NCBI GenBank assembly: GCA_027068415.1 | Contig: JAMOTD010000015.1 | Span: 1-64,000 of the forward strand | DNA length: 64,000 nt | Source: Desulfurobacteriaceae bacterium | GTDB taxonomy: Bacteria > Aquificota > Aquificia > Desulfurobacteriales > Desulfurobacteriaceae | Direction: 5' to 3' | Part shown: one piece after another, positions 24,520-33,652 of the stretch | Numbering within the stretch: the stretch's first letter is position 1 | Layout of the letters: every line of letters begins with the position of its first letter | The notes under the pieces: model-generated | Told to the model about the DNA's origin: nothing | Databases searched by the model: none | The model's input: only the letters and a program-made list of their open reading frames with translations | Made by a program: the position numbers and the translations under genes

Positions 24520-25592
24520 ACCCTTTTCTTAATCTCCTCCTTGAGCTCCTCAAGTCCCCACCCCTTCGTTGCCGATACGAAAACCACCTTCTCGCCTTCG
24601 GGTATCAGGCCGGCAATTCTGTCGTAGAGCTCCTGCGCCTTCTCGGGGCTGTCTATAACCTTATCCACTTTGTTGGCCACAAAGATTTTGGGCTTATCCC
24701 AGCTCCTTAACTTCTTGAGGGTCTCCTCAACGGCCTTGAGCTCCTCCTCAATTTTGTCTGAGGAGATGTCAAAGACTATTAAGAGGAGGTCTGCCTCCTT
24801 AACCTCGCTCAAAGTTGCCCTGAAGGAGGCCACGAGCTCGTGGGGGAGGTTCCTTATGAAGCCAACGGTGTCTGAAACGAGGACCTGCCTTCCGTCAAGG
24901 TAGAGGGAGCCGGTTTTTACGTCAAGGGTTGCAAAGGGCATGTCCTTTACGAAAACGTCTTTCCTCGTTAAAGCCTTTACCAGAGTTGATTTACCTACGT
25001 TGGTATAGCCGACAACGGCAACCGTCTTAAAGCCCCTCTTCCTCCTTGAGCCCCTCATTAACTCCTGCCTCTTTAAGACCTCGTTGAGCTCCTTCCTGAG
25101 CTTGTGGATTCTCCTCCTTATCGCCCTTGCCTCAACCTCGGTCTTTGTCTCTCCCGGCCCCCTCGTTCCTACTCCTCCTCCGAGCCTTGAGAGCTCCTTA
25201 CCCATTCCCCTCAGGTGAGAGAGCTCGTAGTAGCTCCTTGCAAGCTCAACCTGTAGCTTTGCCTCTTTAGTCCTTGCCCTCCTTGCGAAAATCTCAAGGA
25301 TTACCTCTGTCCTGTCTATAACCGGTAGGCCCGTGAGCTCCTCAATGTTCCTCTTCTGAGAGGCTGTTAGCGGGTGGTAGGCAACAAGGAGGGTTGCGTT
25401 TGAGAGGTCTGCCTCCTGAAGTTTCCCCTTCCCAATGTAGGTTGACGGTGAAAAGCTCCTCCTCTTCTGGACGATTTCACCTACAACCTCGCCGCCGAGA
25501 GCCTCAACGAGCCCCTTTAACTCCTCAAGGTCAACCTCTTCCTTCGGCCTCTTTACCGCTATTAAGACCGCCCTTTCCTTCTCAAGCTCCAT
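24516..25592 (-). CDS. hflX: GTPase HflX
   Basis: A 358-residue ribosome-associated GTPase. The N-terminal HflX domain has SPSTYIGKGKL and the Arg-rich segment RTKEAKLQVELARSYYELSHLRG. GLY-rich GGVGTRGPGETKTE precedes the coiled coil. The G domain has VGYTNVGKSTLV (G1), DTVGFIRNLPHEL (G3) and NKVDKV (G4). HflX splits stalled or hibernating 70S ribosomes, which fits the long-form HPF encoded earlier in the window. It is divergent from ybaB across 66 bases. Confidence 0.95.
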   Translation of the reverse strand: MELEKERAVLIAVKRPKEEVDLEELKGLVEALGGEVVGEIVQKRRSFSPSTYIGKGKLQEADLSNATLLVAYHPLTASQKRNIEELTGLPVIDRTEVILEIFARRARTKEAKLQVELARSYYELSHLRGMGKELSRLGGGVGTRGPGETKTEVEARAIRRRIHKLRKELNEVLKRQELMRGSRRKRGFKTVAVVGYTNVGKSTLVKALTRKDVFVKDMPFATLDVKTGSLYLDGRQVLVSDTVGFIRNLPHELVASFRATLSEVKEADLLLIVFDISSDKIEEELKAVEETLKKLRSWDKPKIFVANKVDKVIDSPEKAQELYDRIAGLIPEGEKVVFVSATKGWGLEELKEEIKKRV

Positions 25593-25602
25593 CTCTCCCC
25601 CG

Positions 25603-25631
25603 TTGTGAACTTTTTACAATTTGTTTACAAT
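25603..25631 (+). promoter_or_regulatory. Sigma70-type promoter for ybaB-recR-por operon
   Basis: TTGTGA (25603-25608), 17-base spacer, TACAAT (25626-25631), 28 bases before the ybaB ATG, which has GGAGG upstream. A direct repeat TTTACAATT (25613-25621 and 25624-25632, 11 bases apart) overlaps the spacer and -10 and could be an operator. Confidence 0.6.
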
Positions 25632-25658
25632 TAGAATACCCTTTAAACTGGAGGTAGT

Positions 25659-25985
25659 ATGTTCAGAGGTGGAAATATAAACCAGCTTATGAAAATGGCT
25701 AAACAGCTTCAGCAACAGGCCGTTAAGCTTAAGGAAGAGATTGAGAACAGGGAGTTTACAGGAACTGCCGGCGGCGGAGCCGTTAAGGTAGTTGCAAAGG
25801 GCTCGGGGGAAATCGTCTCCGTTGAAATAGCCCCGGAGCTCCTCAATCCCGAAGAAAGGGAGATGCTTCAAGACCTCATAGTAGTTGCGGCAAATCAGGC
25901 CTTGAAAGAGGGAAGGGAGACCCTTGCAAGGGAGATGGAGAGGCTAACCGGCGGCCTTGGAATAGACCTCGGGGGGCTGTTTTGA
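25659..25985 (+). CDS. YbaB/EbfC nucleoid-associated protein
   Basis: A 108-residue YbaB. The N-terminal helix contains INQLMKMAKQLQQQAVKLKEEI, then FTGTAGGGAVKVVAKGSGEIVSVEIAPELL and a C-terminal helix with VVAANQALKEGRETL. YbaB dimers bind DNA with little specificity. It stands immediately before recR with overlapping stop and start, as in most bacteria. Confidence 0.94.
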   Translation: MFRGGNINQLMKMAKQLQQQAVKLKEEIENREFTGTAGGGAVKVVAKGSGEIVSVEIAPELLNPEEREMLQDLIVVAANQALKEGRETLAREMERLTGGLGIDLGGLF

Positions 25986-26587
25986 TATACCCTGAGAACC
26001 TGGAGCTCCTCATTGAGTTCCTCTCTGAAGTTCCGGGAATAAGCGAGAGGGCGGCAGAGAGGGCAGTTCTCCTCCTCTCAAGGCTTCCGGAGGAGAAGAA
26101 GAGGGTGGTGATAAACGCCCTGAGGGAGCTTGAAGAGCTCGCTCCCTGTCCTGAGTGTGGTCTGCCCTCTTCAGGGGGGCTCTGCCGTATATGTAGCGAT
26201 GCCGAAAGGGATAGGAAAACAATCTGCGTAGTTGAGCAGCCCAGAGACGCCCTCTCAATTGAGAAGCTCGGAGAGTATAAAGGCCTCTACCACGTTCTCG
26301 GGGGGGTAATTTCCCCTCTGGAGGACATCTCCCCCGAAGACCTTAACATCGAGAAGCTCTTTTCAAGAATCAGGGAAGGGGGAGTTGAGAGCGTAATAAT
26401 AGCCCTCAACCCGACAGTTGAGGGGGAGGCTACCGCAAAGTTCCTCCTTGACAGGCTCGTGAAGATGGGAGTTAAGGTTTACAGAATTGGCTACGGAATC
26501 CCCTACGGAGGGACGATTGACGCTTCAGACGAGCTGACCCTCAGGAAAGCCTTTGAGGATAAGAAACTCATAGCTGGAGGAGAGTAA
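25982..26587 (+). CDS. recR: Recombination protein RecR
   Basis: A 201-residue RecR. The order is a helix-hairpin-helix (about 10-30), a four-Cys zinc finger (CPECG...CRIC near residue 55-72), a Toprim domain with VVEQPRDALSIEK, and a C-terminal GIPYGGTIDASDELTLRKAF. With RecF/RecO it loads RecA at gaps. The start is TTG 25982, overlapping the ybaB TGA; the SD is weak (GGGGGG), so translation probably depends on coupling. Confidence 0.95.
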   Translation: MIYPENLELLIEFLSEVPGISERAAERAVLLLSRLPEEKKRVVINALRELEELAPCPECGLPSSGGLCRICSDAERDRKTICVVEQPRDALSIEKLGEYKGLYHVLGGVISPLEDISPEDLNIEKLFSRIREGGVESVIIALNPTVEGEATAKFLLDRLVKMGVKVYRIGYGIPYGGTIDASDELTLRKAFEDKKLIAGGE

Positions 26588-27153
26588 TGATAGAGATTAG
26601 ATGGCACGCCCGCGGTGGTCAGGGTGCCGTTACGGCATCAAAAATTCTGGCCTCTTCAGTTATCAGGGAGGGCAAGTACGCCCAGAGCAACCCCGATTAC
26701 GGGGCTGAGAGGAGTGGAGCTCCATTGAGAACCTACAACAGAGTTTCCGAGGAGCCCATTACCCTCCACTGTATGGTTATCAACCCCGACATAGTTGTAG
26801 TAGTTGACCCGACCCTCCTTAAGACCGTTCCCTTCCTTGAGGGAACCGACGAGAACGCCGTTTTGGTAATCAACACCGATAAATCTCCCGCAGAAATCAG
26901 GCAGAAGTACAACATCAAGGGAAGGAAAATCTACACCGTTGACGCAACCAAAATCGCCATGGAGGAGCTCAAAAGACCCCTCATGAACGTCCCCATGCTC
27001 GGAGCTCTGGTCAGGGTCTTGGGGAACGTCGTTGACGTTAAGACCGTTGAGGAAGACCTCAAGAAAACTTTCGGGAAGAAACTCTCCGAAAATGCCCTCA
27101 AAGCAAACATAAGGGCACTATACAGAGCTTATGAGGAGGTACAGTCAGAATGA
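26587..27153 (+). CDS. porC: Pyruvate:ferredoxin oxidoreductase, gamma subunit
   Basis: A 188-residue gamma subunit. MIEIRWHARGGQGAVTASKILA and YAQSNPDYGAERSGAPLRTYNR are the PorC signatures, with NVPMLGALVRV near the C-terminus. It overlaps recR by one base and porD by 4. The order gamma-delta-alpha-beta is the ancestral four-subunit POR layout of thermophiles and archaea. In an autotroph the complex makes pyruvate from acetyl-CoA and CO2. Confidence 0.93.
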   Translation: MIEIRWHARGGQGAVTASKILASSVIREGKYAQSNPDYGAERSGAPLRTYNRVSEEPITLHCMVINPDIVVVVDPTLLKTVPFLEGTDENAVLVINTDKSPAEIRQKYNIKGRKIYTVDATKIAMEELKRPLMNVPMLGALVRVLGNVVDVKTVEEDLKKTFGKKLSENALKANIRALYRAYEEVQSE

Positions 27154-27446
27154 TTGGGAAGAGCTGGAAAGAGATGCCTATAGGAGCGGTAATACCCGAG
27201 CCGGGCTCAAGTGAGAAGTACAACACCGGCGAGTGGAGGGCCTGGAGGCCCGTATTTGAGGAGAGCAAGTGCGTTAACTGTATGCTCTGCTGGGTCTTCT
27301 GCCCCGACTCCTGCATCTTAGTTAAAGAGGAGAAGATGGTCGGGATTGACTACGACCACTGTAAAGGTTGCGGCATCTGTGCCCACGAGTGCCCCACAAA
27401 AGCCCTTGAGATGAAACCCGAATACCTGTTCCGTGAGGAGGACTAA
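27150..27446 (+). CDS. porD: Pyruvate:ferredoxin oxidoreductase, delta (ferredoxin) subunit
   Basis: A 98-residue 2[4Fe-4S] ferredoxin subunit. The motifs are CVNCMLCWVFCPDSC near residue 42 and CKGCGICAHECP near 70. The N-terminal PGSSEKYNTGEWRAWRPVF is typical of PorD. It hands electrons between PorB and external ferredoxin. Confidence 0.94.
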   Translation: MIGKSWKEMPIGAVIPEPGSSEKYNTGEWRAWRPVFEESKCVNCMLCWVFCPDSCILVKEEKMVGIDYDHCKGCGICAHECPTKALEMKPEYLFREED

Positions 27447-27448
27447 CT

Positions 27449-28657
27449 ATGAGGCCCGAGCTTATAAAAGAGGTGACCTACGTTCCCTACTCAGGAAACA
27501 TGGCGGCAGCAGAGGCCATGAGGCAGATTAACCCCGACGTTGTAGCCGCCTACCCGATTACTCCCCAAACGGAGCTTATGCAGTTCTTTGCAGACTTTGT
27601 TGCAAACGGCCTTGTTGATACTGAGTACATTCCCGTTGAGAGTGAGCACTCTGCAATGTCGGCCTGCGTCGGAGCGGCTGCTGCAGGTAGCAGGGCAATG
27701 ACCGCAACTGCCGGTCCCGGACTTGCCTACATGTGGGAGGTTCTCGGAATCGCCTCCGGAATGAGGCTTCCCATAGTTATGACCGTCGTAAACAGGGCAC
27801 TCTCGGCTCCCATTAACATTCACGGCGACCAGTCCGACATGATGGGAGCAAGGGACCAGGGCTGGATTATGCTCTTTTCAGAAAACGCCGAGGAGCAGTA
27901 CGACAACCTCGTTCAGGCCTTTAAAATTGCTGAAGATGAAAGAACCCGCCTTCCGGTAATGGTAGGAATGGACGGCTTCGTTATCTCCCACGCAATTGAG
28001 AGGGTTAGGCTTTTACCTGACAAGGCCGTTGAAGAGTTCGTCGGAGAGCCTAAGGTAATGTACCCCCTCCTTGACGTTGACAACCCGGTAACCCACGGCC
28101 CCGTTGCCATGACCGACTCCTACATGGAGTTTAAGCGTCAGCAGAGAGAGGCCATGATGGAGGCCTACAAGGTTATAAGGGAGGTAGGCCAGCAGTTTGA
28201 GGAGGCCTTCGGTAAGAAGTACGAGCACGTTGAGACCTACATGATAGACGACGCCGACTACGTTCTAATTATCATCGGCTCAACTGCCGGAACTGCCAAG
28301 TACGTAATCAACAAGCTGAGAAAGGAGAAAGGGATAAAGGTAGGCCTTATTAAAATCAGGACTTACCGTCCCTTCCCCTACTACGACGTGATGGATGCCC
28401 TTGAGGCTTCAAACGCAAAAGCCGTTGGAGTCTTTGACAGGGCAGAGACCTTTGGAGCTGTAGGAGGCCCACTCTACAGCGACATTGCAACTGCTATGTA
28501 TCTGAGGGGTAAGACCTATCCGATGGTCAGCTTCATCTACGGCCTCGGCGGAAGGGATACAAACGTCCACCACATTGAGGAGGCCGTTGATAAGGTAATG
28601 GCAAAAGCTGCCGGAAAAGAGGTTCCCCTCATTAACTACCTTAACCTTAACGAGTAA
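27449..28657 (+). CDS. porA: Pyruvate:ferredoxin oxidoreductase, alpha subunit
   Basis: A 402-residue alpha subunit. The key segments are NPDVVAAYPITPQTELMQ, VESEHSAMSACVGAAAAGSR, TATAGPGLAYMWE and the INIHGDQSDMMGARDQG loop found in pyruvate-specific enzymes. The C-terminal domain holds IIGSTAGTAKYV and GAVGGPLYSDI. It starts 2 bases after porD. The substrate call (pyruvate) comes from the PorA-type loop and from the four-subunit order. Confidence 0.94.
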   Translation: MRPELIKEVTYVPYSGNMAAAEAMRQINPDVVAAYPITPQTELMQFFADFVANGLVDTEYIPVESEHSAMSACVGAAAAGSRAMTATAGPGLAYMWEVLGIASGMRLPIVMTVVNRALSAPINIHGDQSDMMGARDQGWIMLFSENAEEQYDNLVQAFKIAEDERTRLPVMVGMDGFVISHAIERVRLLPDKAVEEFVGEPKVMYPLLDVDNPVTHGPVAMTDSYMEFKRQQREAMMEAYKVIREVGQQFEEAFGKKYEHVETYMIDDADYVLIIIGSTAGTAKYVINKLRKEKGIKVGLIKIRTYRPFPYYDVMDALEASNAKAVGVFDRAETFGAVGGPLYSDIATAMYLRGKTYPMVSFIYGLGGRDTNVHHIEEAVDKVMAKAAGKEVPLINYLNLNE

Positions 28658-28668
28658 TGGAGGAAGAG

Positions 28669-29652
28669 ATGGCTCAACAAGTTAAACCTTCAGAGATAAA
28701 GGTTCCCCCCTTAAAGAAGCTTACTAACTACCCCGAAAAGCTCGCTCCCGGCCACAGGCTCTGTGCAGGGTGCGGAGCTTCAATAATTATCAGGCAGATG
28801 TACATGGTTGCAAGTGCCCTGGGCTACGAGCTTATCTGGGCAAACGCAACCGGCTGCGTTGAGGTCTGTACGACCGTTTACCCTTATACATCCTGGAAGT
28901 CTCCTTGGATTCACAACGCCTTTGAGAACGCTGCGGCGACGATTTCCGGCGTTGAGGCTGCTTATAAAGCTTTAAAGAGGAAGGGTAAGCTCCCCACCGA
29001 TAAGAAGGTTAAGTTCGTAGCCCTCGGAGGCGATGGGGGAACTTATGATATCGGTTTTCAGTCTTTTTCCGGAGCCCTTGAGAGGGGACACGACTTTATC
29101 TACGTCTGCTACGACAACGAAGCCTACATGAATACCGGTATTCAGCGCTCCTCTGCTACTCCCAAGTACGCAAACACGACAACCCAACCGGTAGGTTCTG
29201 AGAGCCTCGGTAAGCCCCAGCACAAGAAGTGGCTTCCTGAGGTTGCAGCAGCCCACGAAATCCCCTACGTTGCTCAGGTTTCCCCCTCTCACTGGAAAGA
29301 CCTCATGGAGAAGTTCAAGAAGGCCCTCTTAACCGAAGGTCCCTCTTTCATAAACGCCTTTACCGTTTGTCCGAGGGGCTGGAGGACTAAAGAGGAAGAG
29401 GGTATGAAGGTTGCAAGGCTTGCCGTTGAGACCAACTACTGGCCCCTCTTTGAGGTTGAGAACGGTAAGTGGAGAATCACCCACAGGCCCAAGAACCCCA
29501 AGCCTTTAGAGGAGTACTTGAAGATTCAGGGTAGATTTAAACATTTGTTTAAACCTGAAAATCAGGATAAAATTAAAGAGCTGCAGGAGGAGGTTAACAG
29601 ACGCTGGGAGTGGCTCAACAAAATGGAAGAACTAACTAACAGGGAAGAGTAA
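28669..29652 (+). CDS. porB: Pyruvate:ferredoxin oxidoreductase, beta subunit
   Basis: A 327-residue TPP subunit. ATG 28669 is chosen because GGAGGAAG (28659-28666) precedes it; an in-frame ATG at 28657 overlaps the porA stop. CAGCG (near residue 34) and GCVEVC provide cluster ligands. The TPP motif is GGDGGTYDIGFQSFSGAL through YDNEAYMNTG, and RSSATPKYANTTT is typical PorB. A further Cys in FTVCPRGW near the C-terminus completes the [4Fe-4S] site. Confidence 0.95.
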   Translation: MAQQVKPSEIKVPPLKKLTNYPEKLAPGHRLCAGCGASIIIRQMYMVASALGYELIWANATGCVEVCTTVYPYTSWKSPWIHNAFENAAATISGVEAAYKALKRKGKLPTDKKVKFVALGGDGGTYDIGFQSFSGALERGHDFIYVCYDNEAYMNTGIQRSSATPKYANTTTQPVGSESLGKPQHKKWLPEVAAAHEIPYVAQVSPSHWKDLMEKFKKALLTEGPSFINAFTVCPRGWRTKEEEGMKVARLAVETNYWPLFEVENGKWRITHRPKNPKPLEEYLKIQGRFKHLFKPENQDKIKELQEEVNRRWEWLNKMEELTNREE

Positions 29653-30125
29653 TGTTAAGCTTGAGGCCTGAAGAGGATAGGAAGTTAAGGGATTTACTTA
29701 CGAGGCTTAACGAGGAGAGTAAGTCAAAGATTGTTCTCCTTATTGATAAGTCGGGACAACTTATAAGCCGGAGCGAGTCTCCGGCTTTCTCTTCTGACGA
29801 CGTTACCTTTGCCTCTTTGACTGCGGGCAACATCGCCGCTTCTGAAGCCCTCTCTAAGCTCCTCGGTGATAAGAGTTTAAGCCACATGTTCACCGAGACC
29901 GAGGAAGAGGGCATTTACATGATTTTGATTGCCGGCAAGTACATTTTGGTCTCAATCTTTGACAAGAGGCTTTCTAACCTCGGTATTGTTAGGGTTAAGA
30001 TTAAGAAGTACTATAGAGAAATTGAGGAAATTCTTAAGGCTGTTGAAGAGCGGGTTGAGGAAGAGAGCTCCATCCCGACCGAAATTGACGTAGAGGACAT
30101 AGACCTTGATACCCTCTTTGAGTAG
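29652..30125 (+). CDS. mglB: Roadblock/LC7-domain protein (MglB-like)
   Basis: A 157-residue protein with one Roadblock/LC7 domain: SKIVLLIDKSGQLISRS, FASLTAGNIAASEALSKLLG and GIYMILIAGKYILVSIFD. Its acidic C-terminal tail runs to DIDLDTLFE. Its ATG overlaps the porB stop. It directly precedes an MglA GTPase, as in Myxococcus and Thermus, where MglB is the GAP that places MglA at one cell pole and sets motility direction. Here the pair is in a metabolic operon. Confidence 0.9.
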   Translation: MLSLRPEEDRKLRDLLTRLNEESKSKIVLLIDKSGQLISRSESPAFSSDDVTFASLTAGNIAASEALSKLLGDKSLSHMFTETEEEGIYMILIAGKYILVSIFDKRLSNLGIVRVKIKKYYREIEEILKAVEERVEEESSIPTEIDVEDIDLDTLFE

Positions 30126-30133
30126 GAGCTTTA

Positions 30134-30715
30134 ATGCCGTTCATAAACTTTGCGACTAAAGAGATTAACTGTAAGATTGTCTACTACGGGCCGGGGCTTT
30201 CGGGTAAGACCACCAACATCAAGTGGATTTACGACCACATTAAACCCGAAAACCGGGGCGAGATGATAACCCTCGCCACCGAGACCGAGAGAACCCTCTT
30301 CTTTGACTTCGTTCCCATTGAAGTCTCAAACGTAAGGGGATTTAAAGTAAGGTTCCACCTCTACACAACTCCCGGCCAGATTATCTATCAGGCCAGCAGG
30401 AAGCTGATTTTAAAGGGGGTTGACGGGATAGTCTTCGTTGCCGACTCTCAGGAGGAGAGGCACGATGCTAACCTTGATACTTTAGACGACATGATTGAAA
30501 ACCTTAAGGACTATGAGATTGACATTGAGGAGATTCCCCTCGTTTTCCAGTACAACAAAAGAGACCTTCCAAACATTTTGCCCGTAGAGAAGTTGAGGGC
30601 CGACCTTAACAGGTGGGACAGGCCCGACTTTGAAGCTATTGCCACCAAGGGTGTAGGAGTTCTTGAGACCTTTAAAGAGATAACGAAGCAGGTTCTTAAA
30701 AAGTTGAAAAAGTGA
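30134..30715 (+). CDS. mglA: MglA-like small Ras-family GTPase
   Basis: A 193-residue small GTPase. The P-loop is GPGLSGKTT (residues 20-28 approx), the switch II segment is TTPGQIIYQASRKLILKGVDG and the G4 motif is NKRDLP. FINFATKEINCKIVYYGPG is the diagnostic MglA opening. In Myxococcus MglA-GTP sets the leading pole for type IV pili and gliding. It sits 8 bases after mglB and overlaps bioB by 4. Probable role: polarity of pili or flagella, inferred. Confidence 0.93.
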   Translation: MPFINFATKEINCKIVYYGPGLSGKTTNIKWIYDHIKPENRGEMITLATETERTLFFDFVPIEVSNVRGFKVRFHLYTTPGQIIYQASRKLILKGVDGIVFVADSQEERHDANLDTLDDMIENLKDYEIDIEEIPLVFQYNKRDLPNILPVEKLRADLNRWDRPDFEAIATKGVGVLETFKEITKQVLKKLKK

Positions 30716-31637
30716 GAGAGAGACTCCTTGAAATTCTTAAAAGCCCTCCCGATAGGTTCTATAAACTCATTTCCGACTCCTTTGACTTAAGGCAGAGGTA
30801 TTTCGGCCTTAGAGTTGAGACCTGCGCAATTTTAAACGCAAAGAGCGGTAAGTGCCCTTCCGACTGTAAGTTCTGTGCCCAGTCTGTAAAGTTTAAAGTT
30901 CCGATTAAGACCTACCCTCTCCTCCCCGAGGGAGAGCTCTACAAAAGGGCAAAAGAGGTCTTTGAGTTAGGAATAGACAGGTTCAGCTTCGTAATAAGCG
31001 GGATTTCCCCTACGAAAGAGGATTTAAAGAGAATAGGCAGGGTTATTGAGAAGTTAAAGGGTGAGAACGCCGGCTTTAAGCTCTGTGCTTCCCTCGGGCA
31101 GCTGGGAAAGGAGGAGCTAAAGTTTCTAAAGGAGTGCGGACTTGACCGCTACCACCACAACCTTGAAACTTCAAGGGAGTTCTACCCGAAAATTTCTACT
31201 GCTCAGAGGTGGGAGGACAGGTTCAAGACCGTTCTAAGGGCTAAGGAAGTAGGCCTTTCAACCTGCTGCGGGGGGATTTTCGGCCTCGGGGAGAGCGACG
31301 AGGACGTTATCTCCCTGATAGAGAGCCTGAGGGAGCTCGGGGTTGACTCGGTTCCGGTAAACTTCCTCCACCCGATTAAGGGAACACCCCTTGAAGGAGC
31401 AAATTACTTAACACCGCTAAAGTGCTTAAAGATTCTTGTAGCCCTGAGGTTTGCCCTTCCTCAAACTCAGATTAGGGTTTGCGGGGGGAGGGAGTACAAC
31501 TTGAGGGAGCTCCAGCCCTTAGCCCTCTTAACGGTTGATTCCCTCATGGTCGGAAACTACCTGACTACAAAGGGAAGGGGACTTAGAGACGACGCCCAGA
31601 TGATTAGGGATATGGGATTTGGGAGCTCTCTGAGACC

Positions 31638-31641
<4 letters not shown>
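30712..31641 (+). CDS. bioB: Biotin synthase
   Basis: A 309-residue radical SAM enzyme that inserts sulfur into dethiobiotin. The radical SAM motif CPSDCKFCAQS lies near residue 48-58. KLCASLGQLG, YHHNLETSREFYPKI and GIFGLGES are BioB signatures, and the Arg near IRVCGGRE supports the auxiliary [2Fe-2S] cluster. The GTG start overlaps the mglA stop. The other biotin gene in the window, bioA, is not linked. Confidence 0.95.
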
Positions 31642-32464
<823 letters not shown>

Positions 32465-32472
32465 TCTGTAAG

Positions 32473-32550
32473 TGGTCGGGGCAGCCCGATTTGAACGGGC
32501 GACCTCGTGCTCCCAAGGCACGCGCTCTGACCAGGCTGAGCTATGCCCCG
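32473..32550 (-). tRNA. tRNA-Pro (anticodon TGG)
   Basis: A 78-base cloverleaf with encoded CCA. The acceptor is CGGGGCA (32550-32544) pairing with TGCCCCG, the anticodon loop is CTTGGGA (anticodon TGG) in a CGTGC/GCACG stem, and the T-loop is GTTCAAATC. It is first of a two-tRNA transcript. Confidence 0.96.
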
Positions 32551-32564
32551 AACCTGCGCTCAAA

Positions 32565-32593
32565 AATTTAAGGCAGTGGTGAGACTTTGGCAA
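32565..32593 (-). promoter_or_regulatory. Sigma70-type promoter for tRNA-Pro/tRNA-Arg
   Basis: On the minus strand TTGCCA (32593-32588), 17-base spacer, TAAATT (32570-32565), 15 bases before the first tRNA-Pro base. It overlaps the leader of the divergent PilZ gene. Confidence 0.65.
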
Positions 32594-32608
32594 GTGCGGA
32601 GGTGGAGA

Positions 32609-33274
32609 TTGAACGTAAAGGAGAGAATAGTTAACTGGCTCCGGGAGCTAAAGGAAAAGGGAGTTCCCACAGAGGTTGTCGGTTTCTATCAGGAGCTCCC
32701 AATCAGGGTTAAGAGTAAAGTTCTTGACTTTGACGATGAGTTCGTTCAGTGGGAGTCTGAGCCCAAGCTCTGTTTAGCGGCCGCAGAGGGGGGAAAGCTC
32801 TTCTTTAACTTCTTTGACCCCTCTTATCAGGAGAACAGGCTCTTGGGTGCAGACGTTACTTACTACGGGAGCTCCTTCGTTGAGACCACCTTTCCCCTTC
32901 CCTCCTCCGACCCCCGCTTCAGGAGGCAGAGCGTTCGGGTTATCACCTCAAATAGCCTTCCCGTAAAGCTCTTCCTCGTAGGTGAGGAGGGAGAGAAGAG
33001 GGAGCTCACGGTTAGGGACGTTTCGGAAGGGGGGGTCGGAGCCATAGGGGAGGATGGGCTTTTAAAGGTCGGTCAGCCTGTAAAGGTTGAGCTGGTTCTT
33101 CCCGATGGGGCCCTCTGTTTGAGGGGAGAGGTTGCCTCTGTTGAGCCCTACGAGGATAAAGAGAAATTTGGGATAAGGCTTTTTGTTAAAGAAAAGGAGA
33201 GGAAGCTTCTGAGGAATTACGTTATGGCAAGGCAGAGGGAGATTTTAAGTAAGATAAGGGAAATAGTGGGGTAG
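32609..33274 (+). CDS. PilZ-domain c-di-GMP receptor (YcgR-like)
   Basis: A 221-residue protein. The longest frame starts inside tRNA-Pro, so TTG 32609 with GGAGGTG (32598-32604) is preferred. The N-terminal YcgR-like half contains GFYQELPIRVKSKVLDFDDEFVQWESEP. The PilZ half has the c-di-GMP motif RFRRQSVRV and the partner motif DVSEGGVGAIG, both intact. YcgR proteins brake flagella when c-di-GMP is high. Five bases later a flagellar hook-associated cluster begins, consistent with that role, and an HD-GYP protein is also encoded in the window. Confidence 0.88.
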   Translation: MNVKERIVNWLRELKEKGVPTEVVGFYQELPIRVKSKVLDFDDEFVQWESEPKLCLAAAEGGKLFFNFFDPSYQENRLLGADVTYYGSSFVETTFPLPSSDPRFRRQSVRVITSNSLPVKLFLVGEEGEKRELTVRDVSEGGVGAIGEDGLLKVGQPVKVELVLPDGALCLRGEVASVEPYEDKEKFGIRLFVKEKERKLLRNYVMARQREILSKIREIVG

Positions 33275-33278
33275 GGAG

Positions 33279-33602
33279 ATGGTTGAAGAGACCTTAAAAA
33301 AGCTGAAAGAGCTCTGCCAGAGAGAGAGGGAGCTCCTAATCAAGTTTCCCCTCGGTGAGCCCGAAGAGTTTTTATCCCTTCAGGAGGAGAAGAGGGAGCT
33401 CCTACTTAAACTCTCCTCCCTTGAGGCCGAGGAGCTTGAGCCCTTTAAGGAGCTTATAGAGGAGATAAGGGAGATTCAGGAGCTCTCAAAGCCCCTTCTC
33501 CTTTCAAACTTTTTCTTTATTGAAGAGGTTTTAGGGGAGCTGGCGCCGAGGGAGACCTACGGCCCTTCAGAGGGAAAGTCCCTCTTTAATGGAAAGGCTT
33601 AA
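33279..33602 (+). CDS. FlgN-like flagellar chaperone
   Basis: A 107-residue, highly helical, Glu/Leu-rich protein with a coiled-coil N-terminal half (LKKLKELCQRERELLIKF). FlgN proteins chaperone FlgK and FlgL, are about 100-150 residues, poorly conserved, and lie directly before flgK, which is the case here. Sequence alone would not identify it; position does. It follows the PilZ gene by 4 bases. Confidence 0.65.
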   Translation: MVEETLKKLKELCQRERELLIKFPLGEPEEFLSLQEEKRELLLKLSSLEAEELEPFKELIEEIREIQELSKPLLLSNFFFIEEVLGELAPRETYGPSEGKSLFNGKA

Positions 33603-33652
33603 ACTTTTGCTTCTCTTACCGATAATTCCTTAAAAACGGGGTAGAGGTGGCC

